A DNA stretch of 64,000 nucleotides from Synechococcus sp. M44_DOE_062 (GCA_015295985.1 DVDX01000049.1:18764-82763), one strand, 5' to 3'. Shown: positions 39,099 to 50,500, counted from the first letter of the stretch. A program made the numbers and translations. The notes: generated from the letters alone by a model not told the origin.

Positions 39099-41390
39099 TC
39101 AATTTTGGGATGCAATCGGCTGCGGCGGCTGCCATTTCAGCACTAAGGTGGAAAGTTGCGGCAGGCAGAGCTCGAGGGAGTAGGGCAAGTTGTGGTAGGC
39201 CCAGTCGTCTGTCCACTTGCCCCCCAAATTGCCTACCCCGCTGCCCCAAAACTCCACAGCATCGCTGTTGAGCAGCTCTCGATAAAAACCTCGCTCCGGC
39301 ACCCCAATGCGGTAATTGGGCCAGATCACCGGTGTGAAGTTACAAACCACCACCACCCACTCGCTGGGATCCTCCCCGTAGCGGATGAAGGAAACGATAC
39401 CGCGATGGTCGCTGCAGTCGATCCAGCGGAACCCTTCTGGCTTGGTGTCTTGGGTGTACAGGGCAGGTTCGGAGCGCAACAGGTGATTTAGGCTGGCCAC
39501 GTAGTGGCGCAACTTGGCGTGCGGTTCATACTGCAGCAGCTCCCAGTCCAGGTCTGCCCAAACATTCCACTCATTCCACTGACCAAACTCCATGCTCATG
39601 AATAGGGTTTTCTTGCCAGGGTGGGTGAACATGTAGCCGTATAAAGCCCGCAGACTGGCGAACTTATGCCAATGATCCCCCGGCATTTTGCCCAACATGT
39701 GGCTTTTGCCATGCACCACCTCGTCGTGAGAAAAGGCCAGCATGTAATTTTCACTGAAGGCATACATGAGGCTGAAGGTAACCAAATGGGGATGGAACTG
39801 GCGGAACCAGGGATCCATGTGGAAATAGTCCAACATGTCGTGCATCCAACCCATGTTCCACTTCAAGTTGAAGCCCAGTCCACCCACATGGGTTGGCCAA
39901 GTCACCATCGGCCAAGCGGTAGATTCTTCGGCAATGGAAAGTGCACCGGGGTTGTATTTGAAAATGAGGGTATTGAGCTGTCGGAAAAAGTCGATGGCTT
40001 CGAGGTGTTCCCGCCCGCCATAGGGGTTGGGGATCCACTCTTTGCGGTCATAATCCAGATAAAGCATCGAGGCCACCGCGTCCACCCGGATCCCGTCGAT
40101 GTGATACTTTTCAAACCAAAAAAGGGCATTGGCCACCAGATAATTGCGTACCTCATTGCGGCCATAATTAAAGACCAAAGTGCCCCAACCTTGGTGCTCG
40201 CCTTTGCGAGGGTCGGCATATTCGTACAGGTGGGTACCGTCGAAAAAGGCCAGTCCATGCCCATCTTTGGGGAAATGTCCGGGCACCCAATCGACAATCA
40301 CGCCAATCCCGGCTTGGTGGGCCCGATCGACAAAGTACATAAAGTCTTGCGGGGATCCATAGCGGGATGTCACGGCGTAGTAGCCGATCACCTGATAGCC
40401 CCAAGAACCATCGAAGGGGTGTTCTGCCACCGGCAACAGCTCGATGTGGGTAAAGCCCAGCTCCTTCACATAGGGGATCAGTTTGTCTGCCAGCTCGCGG
40501 TAGGTGAGGAAGCGAGTATTGGGCTTTTGATCCACCAGCACACTTTGCCCTTCGGCAGGTGGATCCTCAGCCGAGGCGTGCATCCAGGATCCCAGATGCA
40601 CCTCGTAAACCGAAATCGGCGAGCGCAGGGGATCGGTGGCGGCGCGTTTTTCCAGCCAGGCTTGGTCGTGCCAGGTGTAGGTGTTGAGGTCGGCTACAAT
40701 GGAGCCCGTCTTCGGTCGCACCTCCTGTTGAAAGCCGTAGGGATCCGACTTTTCGTAGATATCCCCCCAGGAAGTTTTCACTTCGTACTTGTAGATGGCG
40801 CCTGGCCCTACGCCGGGGATGAACACTGCCCAGATCCCGCTTTCTCCCAGCCGCTTCATCTGGTGTTGGCGCCCGTCCCAGTGGTTGAAATCGCCGATAA
40901 CGCTGACGTTGCGGGCATTGGGAGCCCAAACGGCGAAATGCACCCCCTTCACCCCATCCACCGTGATGAGATGGGCGCCCAGCTTGTCGTAGATGCGGTG
41001 GTGATTCCCCTCATTGAACAGGTAGCGATCCAGCTCGCCGATGTGGTTGACCTTCTCCAGAGGAAAGCGGTAGGGATCCTCCCACTCTTCCAGGTGTTCT
41101 CCCTGGGGATCCCAGACCCGTTGCGCCCGCAAAAAATAATCCGGCAGAGGGGTTCCCGGCTCAAAACGCAGCTCGAATAGCGTTTCCGGGTGCAGCGGCT
41201 GCATCGGATGAGCCTGTCCGGTGGCGCGTTCCACCAGCCAAACCTGCCGGGCATTGGGCACAAGGGCGCGCACCAACCCAAAGGATTTCCCGCCCTCTTC
41301 TATCTGCTGGGGGCCCAAAACGGCATAGGGATCCTGCCATTGGTTGGAGACAAACTGACCCACTTGTTCAGCAGACAGGAGAAAGCCCAT
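39099..41390 (-). CDS. glgB: 1,4-alpha-glucan branching enzyme
   Basis: VHFAVWAPNARNVSVIGDFNHWDGR...GIRVDAVASMLYLDYDRK...EESTAWP; GH13 motifs. Confidence 0.97.
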   Translation of the reverse strand: MGFLLSAEQVGQFVSNQWQDPYAVLGPQQIEEGGKSFGLVRALVPNARQVWLVERATGQAHPMQPLHPETLFELRFEPGTPLPDYFLRAQRVWDPQGEHLEEWEDPYRFPLEKVNHIGELDRYLFNEGNHHRIYDKLGAHLITVDGVKGVHFAVWAPNARNVSVIGDFNHWDGRQHQMKRLGESGIWAVFIPGVGPGAIYKYEVKTSWGDIYEKSDPYGFQQEVRPKTGSIVADLNTYTWHDQAWLEKRAATDPLRSPISVYEVHLGSWMHASAEDPPAEGQSVLVDQKPNTRFLTYRELADKLIPYVKELGFTHIELLPVAEHPFDGSWGYQVIGYYAVTSRYGSPQDFMYFVDRAHQAGIGVIVDWVPGHFPKDGHGLAFFDGTHLYEYADPRKGEHQGWGTLVFNYGRNEVRNYLVANALFWFEKYHIDGIRVDAVASMLYLDYDRKEWIPNPYGGREHLEAIDFFRQLNTLIFKYNPGALSIAEESTAWPMVTWPTHVGGLGFNLKWNMGWMHDMLDYFHMDPWFRQFHPHLVTFSLMYAFSENYMLAFSHDEVVHGKSHMLGKMPGDHWHKFASLRALYGYMFTHPGKKTLFMSMEFGQWNEWNVWADLDWELLQYEPHAKLRHYVASLNHLLRSEPALYTQDTKPEGFRWIDCSDHRGIVSFIRYGEDPSEWVVVVCNFTPVIWPNYRIGVPERGFYRELLNSDAVEFWGSGVGNLGGKWTDDWAYHNLPYSLELCLPQLSTLVLKWQPPQPIASQN

Positions 41391-41450
41391 CGGGAACCCT
41401 CAGCAAGCGACTGATTCCAGTCTAGCGGTGGCCGACCTCCGGTTTGCGCT

Positions 41451-42926
41451 TTAGCTCCAGGCCCGCCTCCAGGCAAAGAATCCCTGCAAGGCGTTCTGCA
41501 GGCGGGGGTTGGTAGCCAATTGTTGCTTGCGATGCTGCAGGGCCGCCTTGGCATTCACCTCCGAGCGGGTGGGGTAGATGTGGATCCCGGTCAGGGCAGA
41601 GACGGGCAACCGCCGGCTCATGGCCAAAACCACCTCGTGAATCAGCTCTCCCGCCTGGGATCCCACCAGGTGCGCCCCCAAAATCTGGCCGTTGCGCCGA
41701 CAGATCAACTTGGCAAAGCCCAGGGGGGCAGCTTCTGCCTGGGCCCGATCCACATCGGCAAACTCCTGTTTGAGCACCACCACATCCTTGCCGTATTGCT
41801 GCCGGGCTTCGCTTTCGGTAAGGCCCACGCGGGCCAGCTCCGGCTCGGTAAAGATGGCCCAGGGAATGACCCGATAACGCGCTTGGCTGAGGGGGAAAAA
41901 CAGGGCATTGACCAGGGCCACTGCTGCTTCGTAGGCCGCCACATGGGTGAATTGCGGCCCGCCGATGACATCCCCACAGGCGTAGATGCGGGGATTGCGG
42001 GTTTGCAACTTGGCATTTACCTGGATCCCTTGGGGGGTGTACTGCACGCCGGCGGCCTCTAGGCCCAGCGCTTCCACATTCGGGATCCGACCGGCGGCCA
42101 CCAAAATCGCTTCTGCGCGGATCACCGGGTCACCTGTAGCGGCGGAGCCTGCCCCAGGGTTGGCCTTTAGGTAAAGCAGCTTTGCCCCCTGCTCTTGGCC
42201 GACTGCGGTGGCGCGTACCCGGGTGAGGATGCGGATCCCATCTTGGGCCAACTGTTGCTGCACCACCTGGGCGGCTTCGGGATCCTCCTTGGGCAAGATG
42301 CGCTCGCGGCTGGCAATGAGGGTCACCTCGGATCCCAGACGGGCCAGAGCTTGGCTTAACTCGCAGCCTACCGGCCCCGCCCCAATCACCGCCACCGATT
42401 TGGGCAAACGGGTTAAGTCAAAGATCGATTCGTTGGTCAGATAGCCCGCCTCGGCCAAGCCTGGCAAGGGGGGAACCCAAGGACGGGATCCGGTGGCGAT
42501 GACAAAAGCCCGCGCCTGTACCTGCCTTCCTGCCACCGCAAAGGTGCGCCCATCCACAAAGTGGCCCTTGGCAAACACCATCTCCACCCCCAGTTGGCGG
42601 AAGCGATCCGGCGAATCGGCGTGGTTGGCAATGTAGCTCTGGGCGGAGCGAATGTGCTCGTACACCTTGAGGTAATCCACCGCAATCCCTGCTGGACCGG
42701 GGAGAGTCACCCAACCGGCAGCAATGGCCTGGCGCAGCCGATGGACAGTGTGGGCCACGTGGAGAAGGGCTTTGCTGGGCACACAGCCATACCAGAGGCA
42801 ATCTCCGCCCAAGCGGTCACTTCCTTCCACCAGCAGCACCTTGGCCTTCAGTTGGGCAGCAGCGGTGGCCACCACCAGGCCCGCCGCGCCGGCACCGATG
42901 ACCACAATATCGTAGGGGACAGGCAT
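41451..42926 (-). CDS. FAD-dependent pyridine nucleotide-disulfide oxidoreductase (mercuric reductase/Lpd-like)
   Basis: MPVPYDIVVIGAGAAGLVVATAAAQLKAKVLLVEGSDRLGGDCLWYGCVPSKALLH; redox-active CLWYGC. Confidence 0.92.
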   Translation of the reverse strand: MPVPYDIVVIGAGAAGLVVATAAAQLKAKVLLVEGSDRLGGDCLWYGCVPSKALLHVAHTVHRLRQAIAAGWVTLPGPAGIAVDYLKVYEHIRSAQSYIANHADSPDRFRQLGVEMVFAKGHFVDGRTFAVAGRQVQARAFVIATGSRPWVPPLPGLAEAGYLTNESIFDLTRLPKSVAVIGAGPVGCELSQALARLGSEVTLIASRERILPKEDPEAAQVVQQQLAQDGIRILTRVRATAVGQEQGAKLLYLKANPGAGSAATGDPVIRAEAILVAAGRIPNVEALGLEAAGVQYTPQGIQVNAKLQTRNPRIYACGDVIGGPQFTHVAAYEAAVALVNALFFPLSQARYRVIPWAIFTEPELARVGLTESEARQQYGKDVVVLKQEFADVDRAQAEAAPLGFAKLICRRNGQILGAHLVGSQAGELIHEVVLAMSRRLPVSALTGIHIYPTRSEVNAKAALQHRKQQLATNPRLQNALQGFFAWRRAWS

Positions 42927-43149
42927 AGCTTTTTTAAACGTTTTAAACAGGAGAATCGGGCAAGGGATCCCAGGAATCGGCAAAAGATAGCACCATCCTA
43001 TGTCTTGAGTGGGCCAGGGGCAGGATGGGAGGGGGGGGATCCCTTTCCACACCCTTTCTGGATGGGAGAGGAACTTGTTAGAGTGGGAGCGATTGACCTC
43101 TTGTAAACGGGGTTGATTCCTCTGTTCTACCTTCAAGTTTTGGGGACTT

Positions 43150-43395
43150 ATGACTATTCTGCTGCCGAGCGAACCTATCCTGGCCGTGAGCATCTTCGGC
43201 ATGGGCCTGCCAGAGCTGGCCGTGATTGGGGTGATCGCGGTGGTTGTGTTTGGCCCCAAGAAGCTACCCGAGTTGGGCAGTGCCTTTGGCAAAGCGTTGC
43301 GGAGTTTCAAACAAGAGATGAACAACCCCAGCAGCGATGACGAGCCTGCCAGCACAGGAAAGGCGGAGAAGGTGGTCGAGAAGGATGCCGCCTAA
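43150..43395 (+). CDS. tatA: Sec-independent protein translocase subunit TatA/E
   Basis: GMGLPELAVIGVIAVVVFGPKKLPELGSAFGKALRSFKQEM. Confidence 0.93.
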   Translation: MTILLPSEPILAVSIFGMGLPELAVIGVIAVVVFGPKKLPELGSAFGKALRSFKQEMNNPSSDDEPASTGKAEKVVEKDAA

Positions 43396-43620
43396 GAGCC
43401 GCGGAGAGGGGTGGGGTCCCAACTCCTGCAAGGAAAGTGCTGCCGGAACAGGGAGCTTGTCGAGAGGGGGGATCCAAACCAGCGTTAGATGAGGGGTGAA
43501 GTCAGCTCACAAAGGAACCGGCTCCAGGGCTAGTGTATAGTTCTGGAAAGTTCCCCAGCCTAGCGCTACCGGCTGAGCCAGGATCAGCCTAGATAGGCTC
43601 ATCGAATGCTGCAGAGGTGT

Positions 43621-44457
43621 ATGGCTGAGCTGACCGATTTCGAGTTGATGCACCAGATCCAACTGCGGGATCGCCGCAGCCACTTTTTGCTCAAGGATCG
43701 CTACCAGAAGCGCCTGCTGGATATTGCCTTGGCCATTCTCAAGCAACCTCACCAGGCGGAAGAGGTGGTGCGGCAGGTGTTTGAGTTTTGCTGGAAACAC
43801 GCCGATGCCTTTGATCTACAACGGGATCGCTCGGTGGCCCTGTGGCTCTACGAATTGACGGCCTTTCAAGCCAGGGAACGGCTGCGGCGTTGGGCATGGC
43901 TACCTGCCCCCCTCTCCATTCCAACCTCAGTCCCTCTGTGGCCGCGACGTCTCCTCTGGAGCAGCCTGGCGGTGCTGGGGATCTACGCGGTGGCCATAAC
44001 AGCGGCCTACTGGCGGCTGCGCTGGCAGTGGGGATCCCCCCTCGAGGGAGAGTCAGCGGCGCTTCAACGGCTCTACCAAGAGTGGCAACGGCAACCGCAG
44101 GTGCAGCGAACCCTGCTGCGGGATCCCAGCTTCAGCACTCCCCTGTTGGTGCAAGCCCTCTGGTCACCCCGTACCAAGCAGGTGCTGCTCTTGGCCTCAG
44201 AGATGACCCCTGCTCCTCCAGGGGGCACCTATCAACTGTGGCTGGAGTCGGATATCCAGGGAGGGGGGCGACTGCTGGAAAGTGCTGGCACTTTTGCCGT
44301 CAATGCGGAAGGATCCCTGCAGTGGCTCAGTCAACCCCTTCATTCTGAGCAGCCGACCCGCCTTCTCGTCACCCTTGAACCGGCAGGAGGGAGCGAATCC
44401 CCCACAGGCCCGCCTCTGCTGCAGAGCAGTTTTTGGATCCCTACCGCCCAGCCATGA
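43621..44457 (+). CDS. Sigma-70 region 2-like domain fused through a TM segment to an RskA/anti-sigma-K-like domain
   Basis: N-term HFLLKDRYQKRLLDIALAILKQPHQAEEVVRQVFEFCWKHADAFDLQRDRSVALWLYELTAFQARERLRR; TM LLWSSLAVLGIYAVAITAAYWRL; C-term LLLASEMTPAPPGGTYQLWLESD...AGTFAVNAEG. Confidence 0.78.
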   Translation: MAELTDFELMHQIQLRDRRSHFLLKDRYQKRLLDIALAILKQPHQAEEVVRQVFEFCWKHADAFDLQRDRSVALWLYELTAFQARERLRRWAWLPAPLSIPTSVPLWPRRLLWSSLAVLGIYAVAITAAYWRLRWQWGSPLEGESAALQRLYQEWQRQPQVQRTLLRDPSFSTPLLVQALWSPRTKQVLLLASEMTPAPPGGTYQLWLESDIQGGGRLLESAGTFAVNAEGSLQWLSQPLHSEQPTRLLVTLEPAGGSESPTGPPLLQSSFWIPTAQP

Positions 44458-44509
44458 CTAGGAGGGATTGGGGAATGGCTGGGGAGCTTGTCTCCCGCTT
44501 TTGCGCCGC

Positions 44510-45001
44510 TTAGTGCGATCCCCGCAAGCGCACCTTGAGACGGTAGCGAACCGTTTCGTGCACGACCTTATAGGAGGCATCCACACCGTGAACTTCCCGC
44601 AGCCATTCCCGGATGTCGCTGTAGGTACGGAATCGACCAGGCTGATGCAGCTCCTGCTGGAGGATTTCCAAAACCGGCTTAGGGATGAGGGGCTTGCGCC
44701 CTTGGTTGCGGGGCACCGTCAACATGCCCTCTAGCCCCTTGGCCTTGTAGCGTTGAAACCATCGAAAAATCGTTGAGATGTCCCGACCCAAAATTTCAGC
44801 CAAGCCTGTCATTGTCTTGACTTTTCCAATCTTGAGCAGGTAGAGAGCTTGAACCCGCTCCTTCCCGGTCGGTGTAGACTGCTTGCCAAGTAGGGATTTG
44901 AGCTCTTCAGCCGATTCCTGAATGTCGAGCTTGAGGACTCCAGCCATGTCGAGGTATCGCAGAACGGCGTTGAATTTGTGGCCTGGCTGAGAGTGTACCA
45001 C
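44510..45001 (-). pseudogene. N-terminal HTH portion of an IS630-like transposase (catalytic domain missing)
   Basis: VQALYLLKIGKVKTMTGLAEILGRDISTIFRWFQRYKAKGLEGML...SDIREWLREVHGVDASYKVVHETVRYRLKVRLRGSH; no downstream DDE region visible. Confidence 0.7.
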
Positions 45002-45184
45002 AGTACCTTCGGGTTTTGGAAGGCGTTCGTGAAGTTTGCCTGGGCATTGCTTGACATTTACAGAATCTCGAACTGAAAAATCTCTAACAGGCTACCCTCG
45101 TCGCTTTTCAGGATGGTCGGGCAAGGGATCCCCTCTTGGGCGACAGGCTGTAGGATTAGAGGGCAAGCTTGCCGACGTTGCATC

Positions 45185-46078
45185 ATGGTTCTTCGCAAGT
45201 ATCTCGCAGGAGAGGGGCTGCGTTGGTTTCGCCTGGCCCTGCAGTTGCAAGGATCGGTTGTACCGGCAGTGCTTCCCCGCGCCTTTATCTGCGGCTTGGT
45301 CGGGGTGCTGGTTTCGATTCTGTATAAGTTGGGGCTGCCCTTGGCACTGTCGTCGTTGGTGGCATTTGTGCCCAACATCGTTTTGGGTCTGATGCTGGTG
45401 TTTCGGACAAACACCGCCTACGAACGATTTTGGGAGGGGCGGAAAGCTTGGGGAGCCGTGGTGAATGACGTGCGCAATTTGGCCCGCCTAATTTGGGTAG
45501 CCATTGAAGAAAAACAGCCTGGCGACCGGGAAGAGAAGATCCAAACTCTATATCTATTGCCCGCTTTTGCCATGGCCATGAAACAGCACCTGCGCCAGGA
45601 ACCTCTGCTGGATGAGATTCAGCCCCTGCTCAGCCCGGAGCAGTTGCAACGTCTCCAAAGCCTCAAACACCCCCCCTTGCAAATTGCCTTTTGGATCGGA
45701 GATTACTTACAGCGACAATACCAAAAGGGCCGCGTTGAGGTCTACCAGCTCACGATCATGGTGGAGCGGCTCAACAGCATGGTGGATGCGCTGGGGGCTT
45801 GCGAGCGCATTCTCATGACCCCGATGCCCATGGCTTATGCCCTGCACTTGAAGCAGTTGTTACTGCTCTACTGTTTATCTTTGCCGTTTCAGATGGTGGA
45901 AGGTTTGGGTTGGATGACCGGCCCCATTGTGGGATGGCTGAGCTTTATGTTGTTTGGCGTTGAAGAGATCGGCATCGAAATTGAAAATCCCTTTGGCCGG
46001 GATCCCAATGATCTGCCCCTCGATAACATTTGCAACAAGATGAAGCACAATATTGCCGATTTGATCACTTCCACCTGA
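45185..46078 (+). CDS. Bestrophin-family (YneE-like) channel protein
   Basis: LGLMLVFRTNTAYERFWEGRKAWGAVVNDVRNLAR; ILMTPMPMAYALHLKQLL. Confidence 0.9.
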   Translation: MVLRKYLAGEGLRWFRLALQLQGSVVPAVLPRAFICGLVGVLVSILYKLGLPLALSSLVAFVPNIVLGLMLVFRTNTAYERFWEGRKAWGAVVNDVRNLARLIWVAIEEKQPGDREEKIQTLYLLPAFAMAMKQHLRQEPLLDEIQPLLSPEQLQRLQSLKHPPLQIAFWIGDYLQRQYQKGRVEVYQLTIMVERLNSMVDALGACERILMTPMPMAYALHLKQLLLLYCLSLPFQMVEGLGWMTGPIVGWLSFMLFGVEEIGIEIENPFGRDPNDLPLDNICNKMKHNIADLITST

Positions 46079-46258
46079 GGGAACTCTCGGCATTCCGGAT
46101 GGCAGAGCAGCCGCCCATTTCAGATCCTCAGTCGGCACCTACCCCTAGTGGAGATAGCCGGCCTGAACCCAAGGATTGAGGGGAAGGGATCCCTATATCT
46201 GAGTAGGGAACAAGATGAGTTTGCTAAACTGTGGGCAATCTGCCGAGGTGCTCTGGGG

Positions 46259-47527
46259 ATGGCCTGCTCAACCTGCACATTTTTACACCTGGCCGATGTG
46301 CATCTGGGCTATGACCGCTACGACAGCCCGGAGCGGAGCAAGGATTTCTTTTTGGCTTTTCGGGATGTTGTCCGGCGCTATGCCATTCAGGATCCGGTGG
46401 ACTTCGTGCTCATTGCCGGGGATCTGTTCGAGCATCGGCAAATTCAGCCCGGTGTTCTCAACCAAGCCCAGATTGTCTTGCGGGAGCTGCAGCAGGCCGG
46501 GATCCCGGTGTTGGCCATTGAGGGCAACCACGACAACCGCCCCTATGGCGTGAAAACCAGTTGGCTGAGGTACTTGGCCGATCACGGGGAGTTGATATTG
46601 CTGGAGCCTGAGGAAGGGGAAGAGGGACTGGAGCTGCGCCCCTGGTCAGGTCGGCGGGGTGGGTATCTGGATCTGCCCTGCGGGGTGCGGGTAATCGGAT
46701 CTCAGTGGTATGGATCGGCAGCCCCCCGGTCGATTGAGCAGTTGGCGGCGGCCATTCGACGGTTGCCCCCCGGCCCAGAACGGGTGGTGTTGATGTTCCA
46801 CCACGGTCTAGAGGGCCAAATTGCCCGTTACCAAGGCGCTCTGCGCTACAAAGATCTGCTGCCCCTGCGGGAGGCGGGGGTGGGCTACCTGGCCTTGGGA
46901 CACATTCACAAAAGCTATTCCGAGGGTGGGTGGATCTTCAATCCGGGATCCCTGGAGGCCAACAGCACCGCCGAATGGGACTTTCAACGAGGGGCCTACC
47001 GCGTCCGCTGGGGAGATGGCCCGCCACAGGCGGAGCTGGTGCAGGATTACCATCAGCGGCCCCGCCGCCGGCTCTACCTGGAGGCCAAGGGCAGAGAAAC
47101 CCCCGAACAAATTGCTGCAGCAGCCATTGCCTTGGCTGAGGGATCCCGTTTTCAGGAAGGTGAAATAGAGCCGATGGTGGAGGTAAGGCTGGTGGGACAG
47201 GTGGGGTTTGCCAAGCACGAGCTGGATAGTCGCGCTCTTCAGAAGCAGATTCAGCAGATCACCGGTGCCTTGCTCGTCCTCTTTCGCTTCGAGGCCACTG
47301 CTCTGGAAATCGGGTCGGCTGCCCTTTCGCTGGAAGAAGAGGAGCAAAGGCTACAAATCGAAGAAAAAATCTACAGGGATCTGCTGAGCAGCCATGCCCA
47401 CTACCGCAAACGCAGTGAAGAGCTGGCGCGGCTGCTTTTGGATCTCAAAGAAAAGGTTTTGGATAGGCAAGGAGAATCGGAAGTGTATGCTCACCTAAAG
47501 GGAGCTTTTTTGGGAGCAGAAGACTGA
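46259..47527 (+). CDS. sbcD: SbcD/Mre11-like DNA repair exonuclease
   Basis: FLHLADVHLGYDRYDSPERSKDFFLAFRDVV; AGDLFEH; EGNHDN; GHIHKS metallophosphoesterase motifs. Confidence 0.92.
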   Translation: MACSTCTFLHLADVHLGYDRYDSPERSKDFFLAFRDVVRRYAIQDPVDFVLIAGDLFEHRQIQPGVLNQAQIVLRELQQAGIPVLAIEGNHDNRPYGVKTSWLRYLADHGELILLEPEEGEEGLELRPWSGRRGGYLDLPCGVRVIGSQWYGSAAPRSIEQLAAAIRRLPPGPERVVLMFHHGLEGQIARYQGALRYKDLLPLREAGVGYLALGHIHKSYSEGGWIFNPGSLEANSTAEWDFQRGAYRVRWGDGPPQAELVQDYHQRPRRRLYLEAKGRETPEQIAAAAIALAEGSRFQEGEIEPMVEVRLVGQVGFAKHELDSRALQKQIQQITGALLVLFRFEATALEIGSAALSLEEEEQRLQIEEKIYRDLLSSHAHYRKRSEELARLLLDLKEKVLDRQGESEVYAHLKGAFLGAED

Positions 47528-47529
47528 TT

Positions 47530-50500
47530 ATGCGGATCCTCTCGCTTGCTTTGCAAAACTTCAAATCTCATGAGGATGCCGTCTTCACGTTTGAGCCAGG
47601 TATTAACGCCATTTGCGGAGAAAACGGAGCGGGCAAAACCAGCATTTTGGAGGCCATTGCCTGGGTTTTGTTTGACTACTGCCCCTACAGCCAAGAAGAA
47701 ATCATTCGCTCCGGTGCCAACGACGCGGTGGTGACTGTGCAATTTATCTCCCAATGGGATCAGCGCACCTACGATGTTCGCCGCAGCGTAACCCAGGGAT
47801 ATCGTCTCTTCGATCCCCAACTGAAGCGGCGCCTGGAGTATGAGCGCAAATCCGATGTGCTGCCGTGGCTGAGGCAACATTTGGGCGTACCTGCCGGTAC
47901 CGACCTGGCGCGGCTCTTTGCCACAACAATTGGGGTACCCCAGGGGACTTTTACGGCAGACTTTCTCAAAACCGGTCGAGATCGCAAAGAAGTTTTCGAT
48001 CGCATCTTAAAGGTAGAAGAGTACCAGCAGGTGGCCAGAGATCTGTTAGCGGTTGAAAAATACAGCGAGGCGCAAGTCCAGGCCATTCATCATCAAATTG
48101 AGTTGCTCCATCAACAGCTACAGGAGTGGGATCCACTCCAAGCGGAGCGGCAGAAAATTCAACAAGAACTCAGTTACTGGCAAGAGCGCTTGCGTCAATC
48201 CATCCATACCCTAGACCAGGCTAAGCTTAAGATTGAGCAACTGGAGAAATGGCTTGAGCAAATTCAAACTTTGGATCACCAAATCGCCCAACTGGAGCAA
48301 AAGGGATCCCTGCTGGATGTATCTCTTGAGCAGGCGGAAAAGCTATGGGCGGAAGCCAGACAAGCACAAGCCCAGCAACGTCAGTATCAAGAGGGATCCC
48401 AGCGTTTTTTAGCTACAGAAGCTCGCTTGCGGGAGCTGGAAAAACAGCAGCAGCAACGCTTGCAGTGGCTGAAGCAGCGGGATGCCTTGCTCTCGCAAAA
48501 ACAGCACCTTGAAAACCAACGGGCAAGACTTCAGGAAAAGTTAAGCCAACAGCAGCGCTGGAAGCAGGAGCTGGAGGAGCTAACTCCGCAAATTCGAGCC
48601 CAAGAGGAGCTAGAGCGTCAGCAGACCTATTGGACTCAGCAGCTCAATACTTTGCTACACCTATACCGCGAATGGGAACAGATCCAGGCAGAATGGGCAG
48701 TCCATGCCGGGCGATGTCAACTGCTACAAAGCCGAGTGCAAGAAGCGGAACAGGCTCAGGCCACCTGTCAGCAGCACCAATCCGCCTACAACCGCTATTT
48801 GCAGTTGGAAACCCTCATTGCAGAGCAGGAAGCGCTGCGGCAAACTCGACAGACTTTACTGGCTCAACGGGAAACTTTACAACACCAACTCCATCGATTA
48901 GAGCTGCAGGGATCCGAATATCAGCAACGGCTCCAGATCTTTCAAAAAATGGAGGCGGAAAAACTGGAGCTGCAACCCCTGTGTGAACAGCAGGCTTCCC
49001 TAGAGCAGCGCCACTCCCAACTGGGCGAGAAGTTGGCTTCCTTTCAAGCCCTGCGTCTTGAACTCAAACAACGGGAAACAGAGCAGGAACAAGGTCAAGT
49101 CCAGTTGGAACAACTGCAGCTCCAACTGAGACAACGGCAGGCGAATTTGGATCGGGTAGCCGCCATTCCTGCGCTCGAAGCTCAACAGGAGCGACTGCAA
49201 ATTCAGCTCAGCCGCATTGCCGCAGCTCGTCAATTTCAGCAGGAGCTACAAACCCTTTTCGAGCAGGGCTCGGAGCAGTTGGCCCAACACCATCACAGCA
49301 TCCGACAGCTTTTGAGCGAATTGGCAGCCCAGCAACACCACTATCCCCAGCTTCAACCTCTGTGGCAGCGGATCCCGGAGGTGCTTGCCCAATCTTCAGC
49401 CCTCAACCAGCAGTTGCTCCAGTCCATCCATCACATTTTGCAGGATCTGGCTCCCCAAACTTCCGAAGCCCACCTTCGTCAGCAGTTGGCCGACATCCAA
49501 AAGCAACTTAAGACTTTGCAATCTTTGCTCGGCCTAACCGCACAAATTCCCGATTTGGAAGCCCAAATGGAACGGCTGCTGCAATTACAAGCCGAACGAC
49601 AAAGCAGAATTGATGACCTTCACTGGGGCCTCGAGGCGGAGCCCACCTTCCTTCGGCAACAACAGGAAATCGGTCAGGCGCTACAAGCTCTAGGGGATCC
49701 CAGAGGACAGATCCAACGCCTGCAAAAAGAGCTGAATGGCAAGCCCAGAGTGGAGCAAGAATATCAACAGCTCACAGAACAGATTCGCCAACTCCAACAC
49801 CAGATCCAAAATCTAGAACGACAGCTTGAGCCCTTGCGGGATCTAGAGGAGAGAATTGCCAATTTGCGGGAAGAGCAAAGAAGCCACCGCAGCGGCTATG
49901 AAACGGTTATCCGCTTGCAGGCTCTTGCCCAAAGCTTGCCACAACGAAAAGATGAACTCAAAACTGCCCAATCGACGCTGGAGCAACTCCAAAAAGCCGA
50001 ACAAGAGAAACAGGCCCGAATTGGCGAATGGGAAAAGGCTCATGGTTCAAGAGATCACCTACAAGCCCAAATCGAAAAAGCCGCCGAAACCTTGAAATCT
50101 CTGGGGGATCCCAAAAACCAAGCCGAACGGCTCAAAGCAGAGTTAAAACAGGAAAAGCAGTATTTACAAATGCAGGCCGACTGCCTGCAGCAGCTTCAGG
50201 ATTTGGAAGCAGCACTCAGCCCCATTGACGAGGCTCTATCCCAAACCGAGCACCTGGATCGGGAGGTGGGATCCCTGCAGGAAGAACGGGAACGATACCG
50301 CGCAGATCACGAGCGCTACTTACAGGCAGAACCCATTGCCAAATTGCTTCCCCAACGGGAACAAGAACTGGCCGAGCTAAACGCCCAACGGCAGCACCTG
50401 CAAACTCAGCTCTCCCAACTTCGCGCAGCACGGGATCCCTTGGCTGCTCTGTATCGACCGCAGGAGCACGAGCATCTTCGATCCCTTTTGCAGGCCACCG

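Noticed and set aside
39666-41180. 504-aa plus-strand ORF
   Set aside because: Fully antisense to glgB, which has clear GH13 motifs; the translation shows no recognisable domain and is a GC-driven shadow ORF.
42927-43355. N-terminal extension of the FAD oxidoreductase ORF
   Set aside because: The extension overlaps tatA and is unlike the family; the conserved MPVPYDIVVIGAGAAG start is at 42926.
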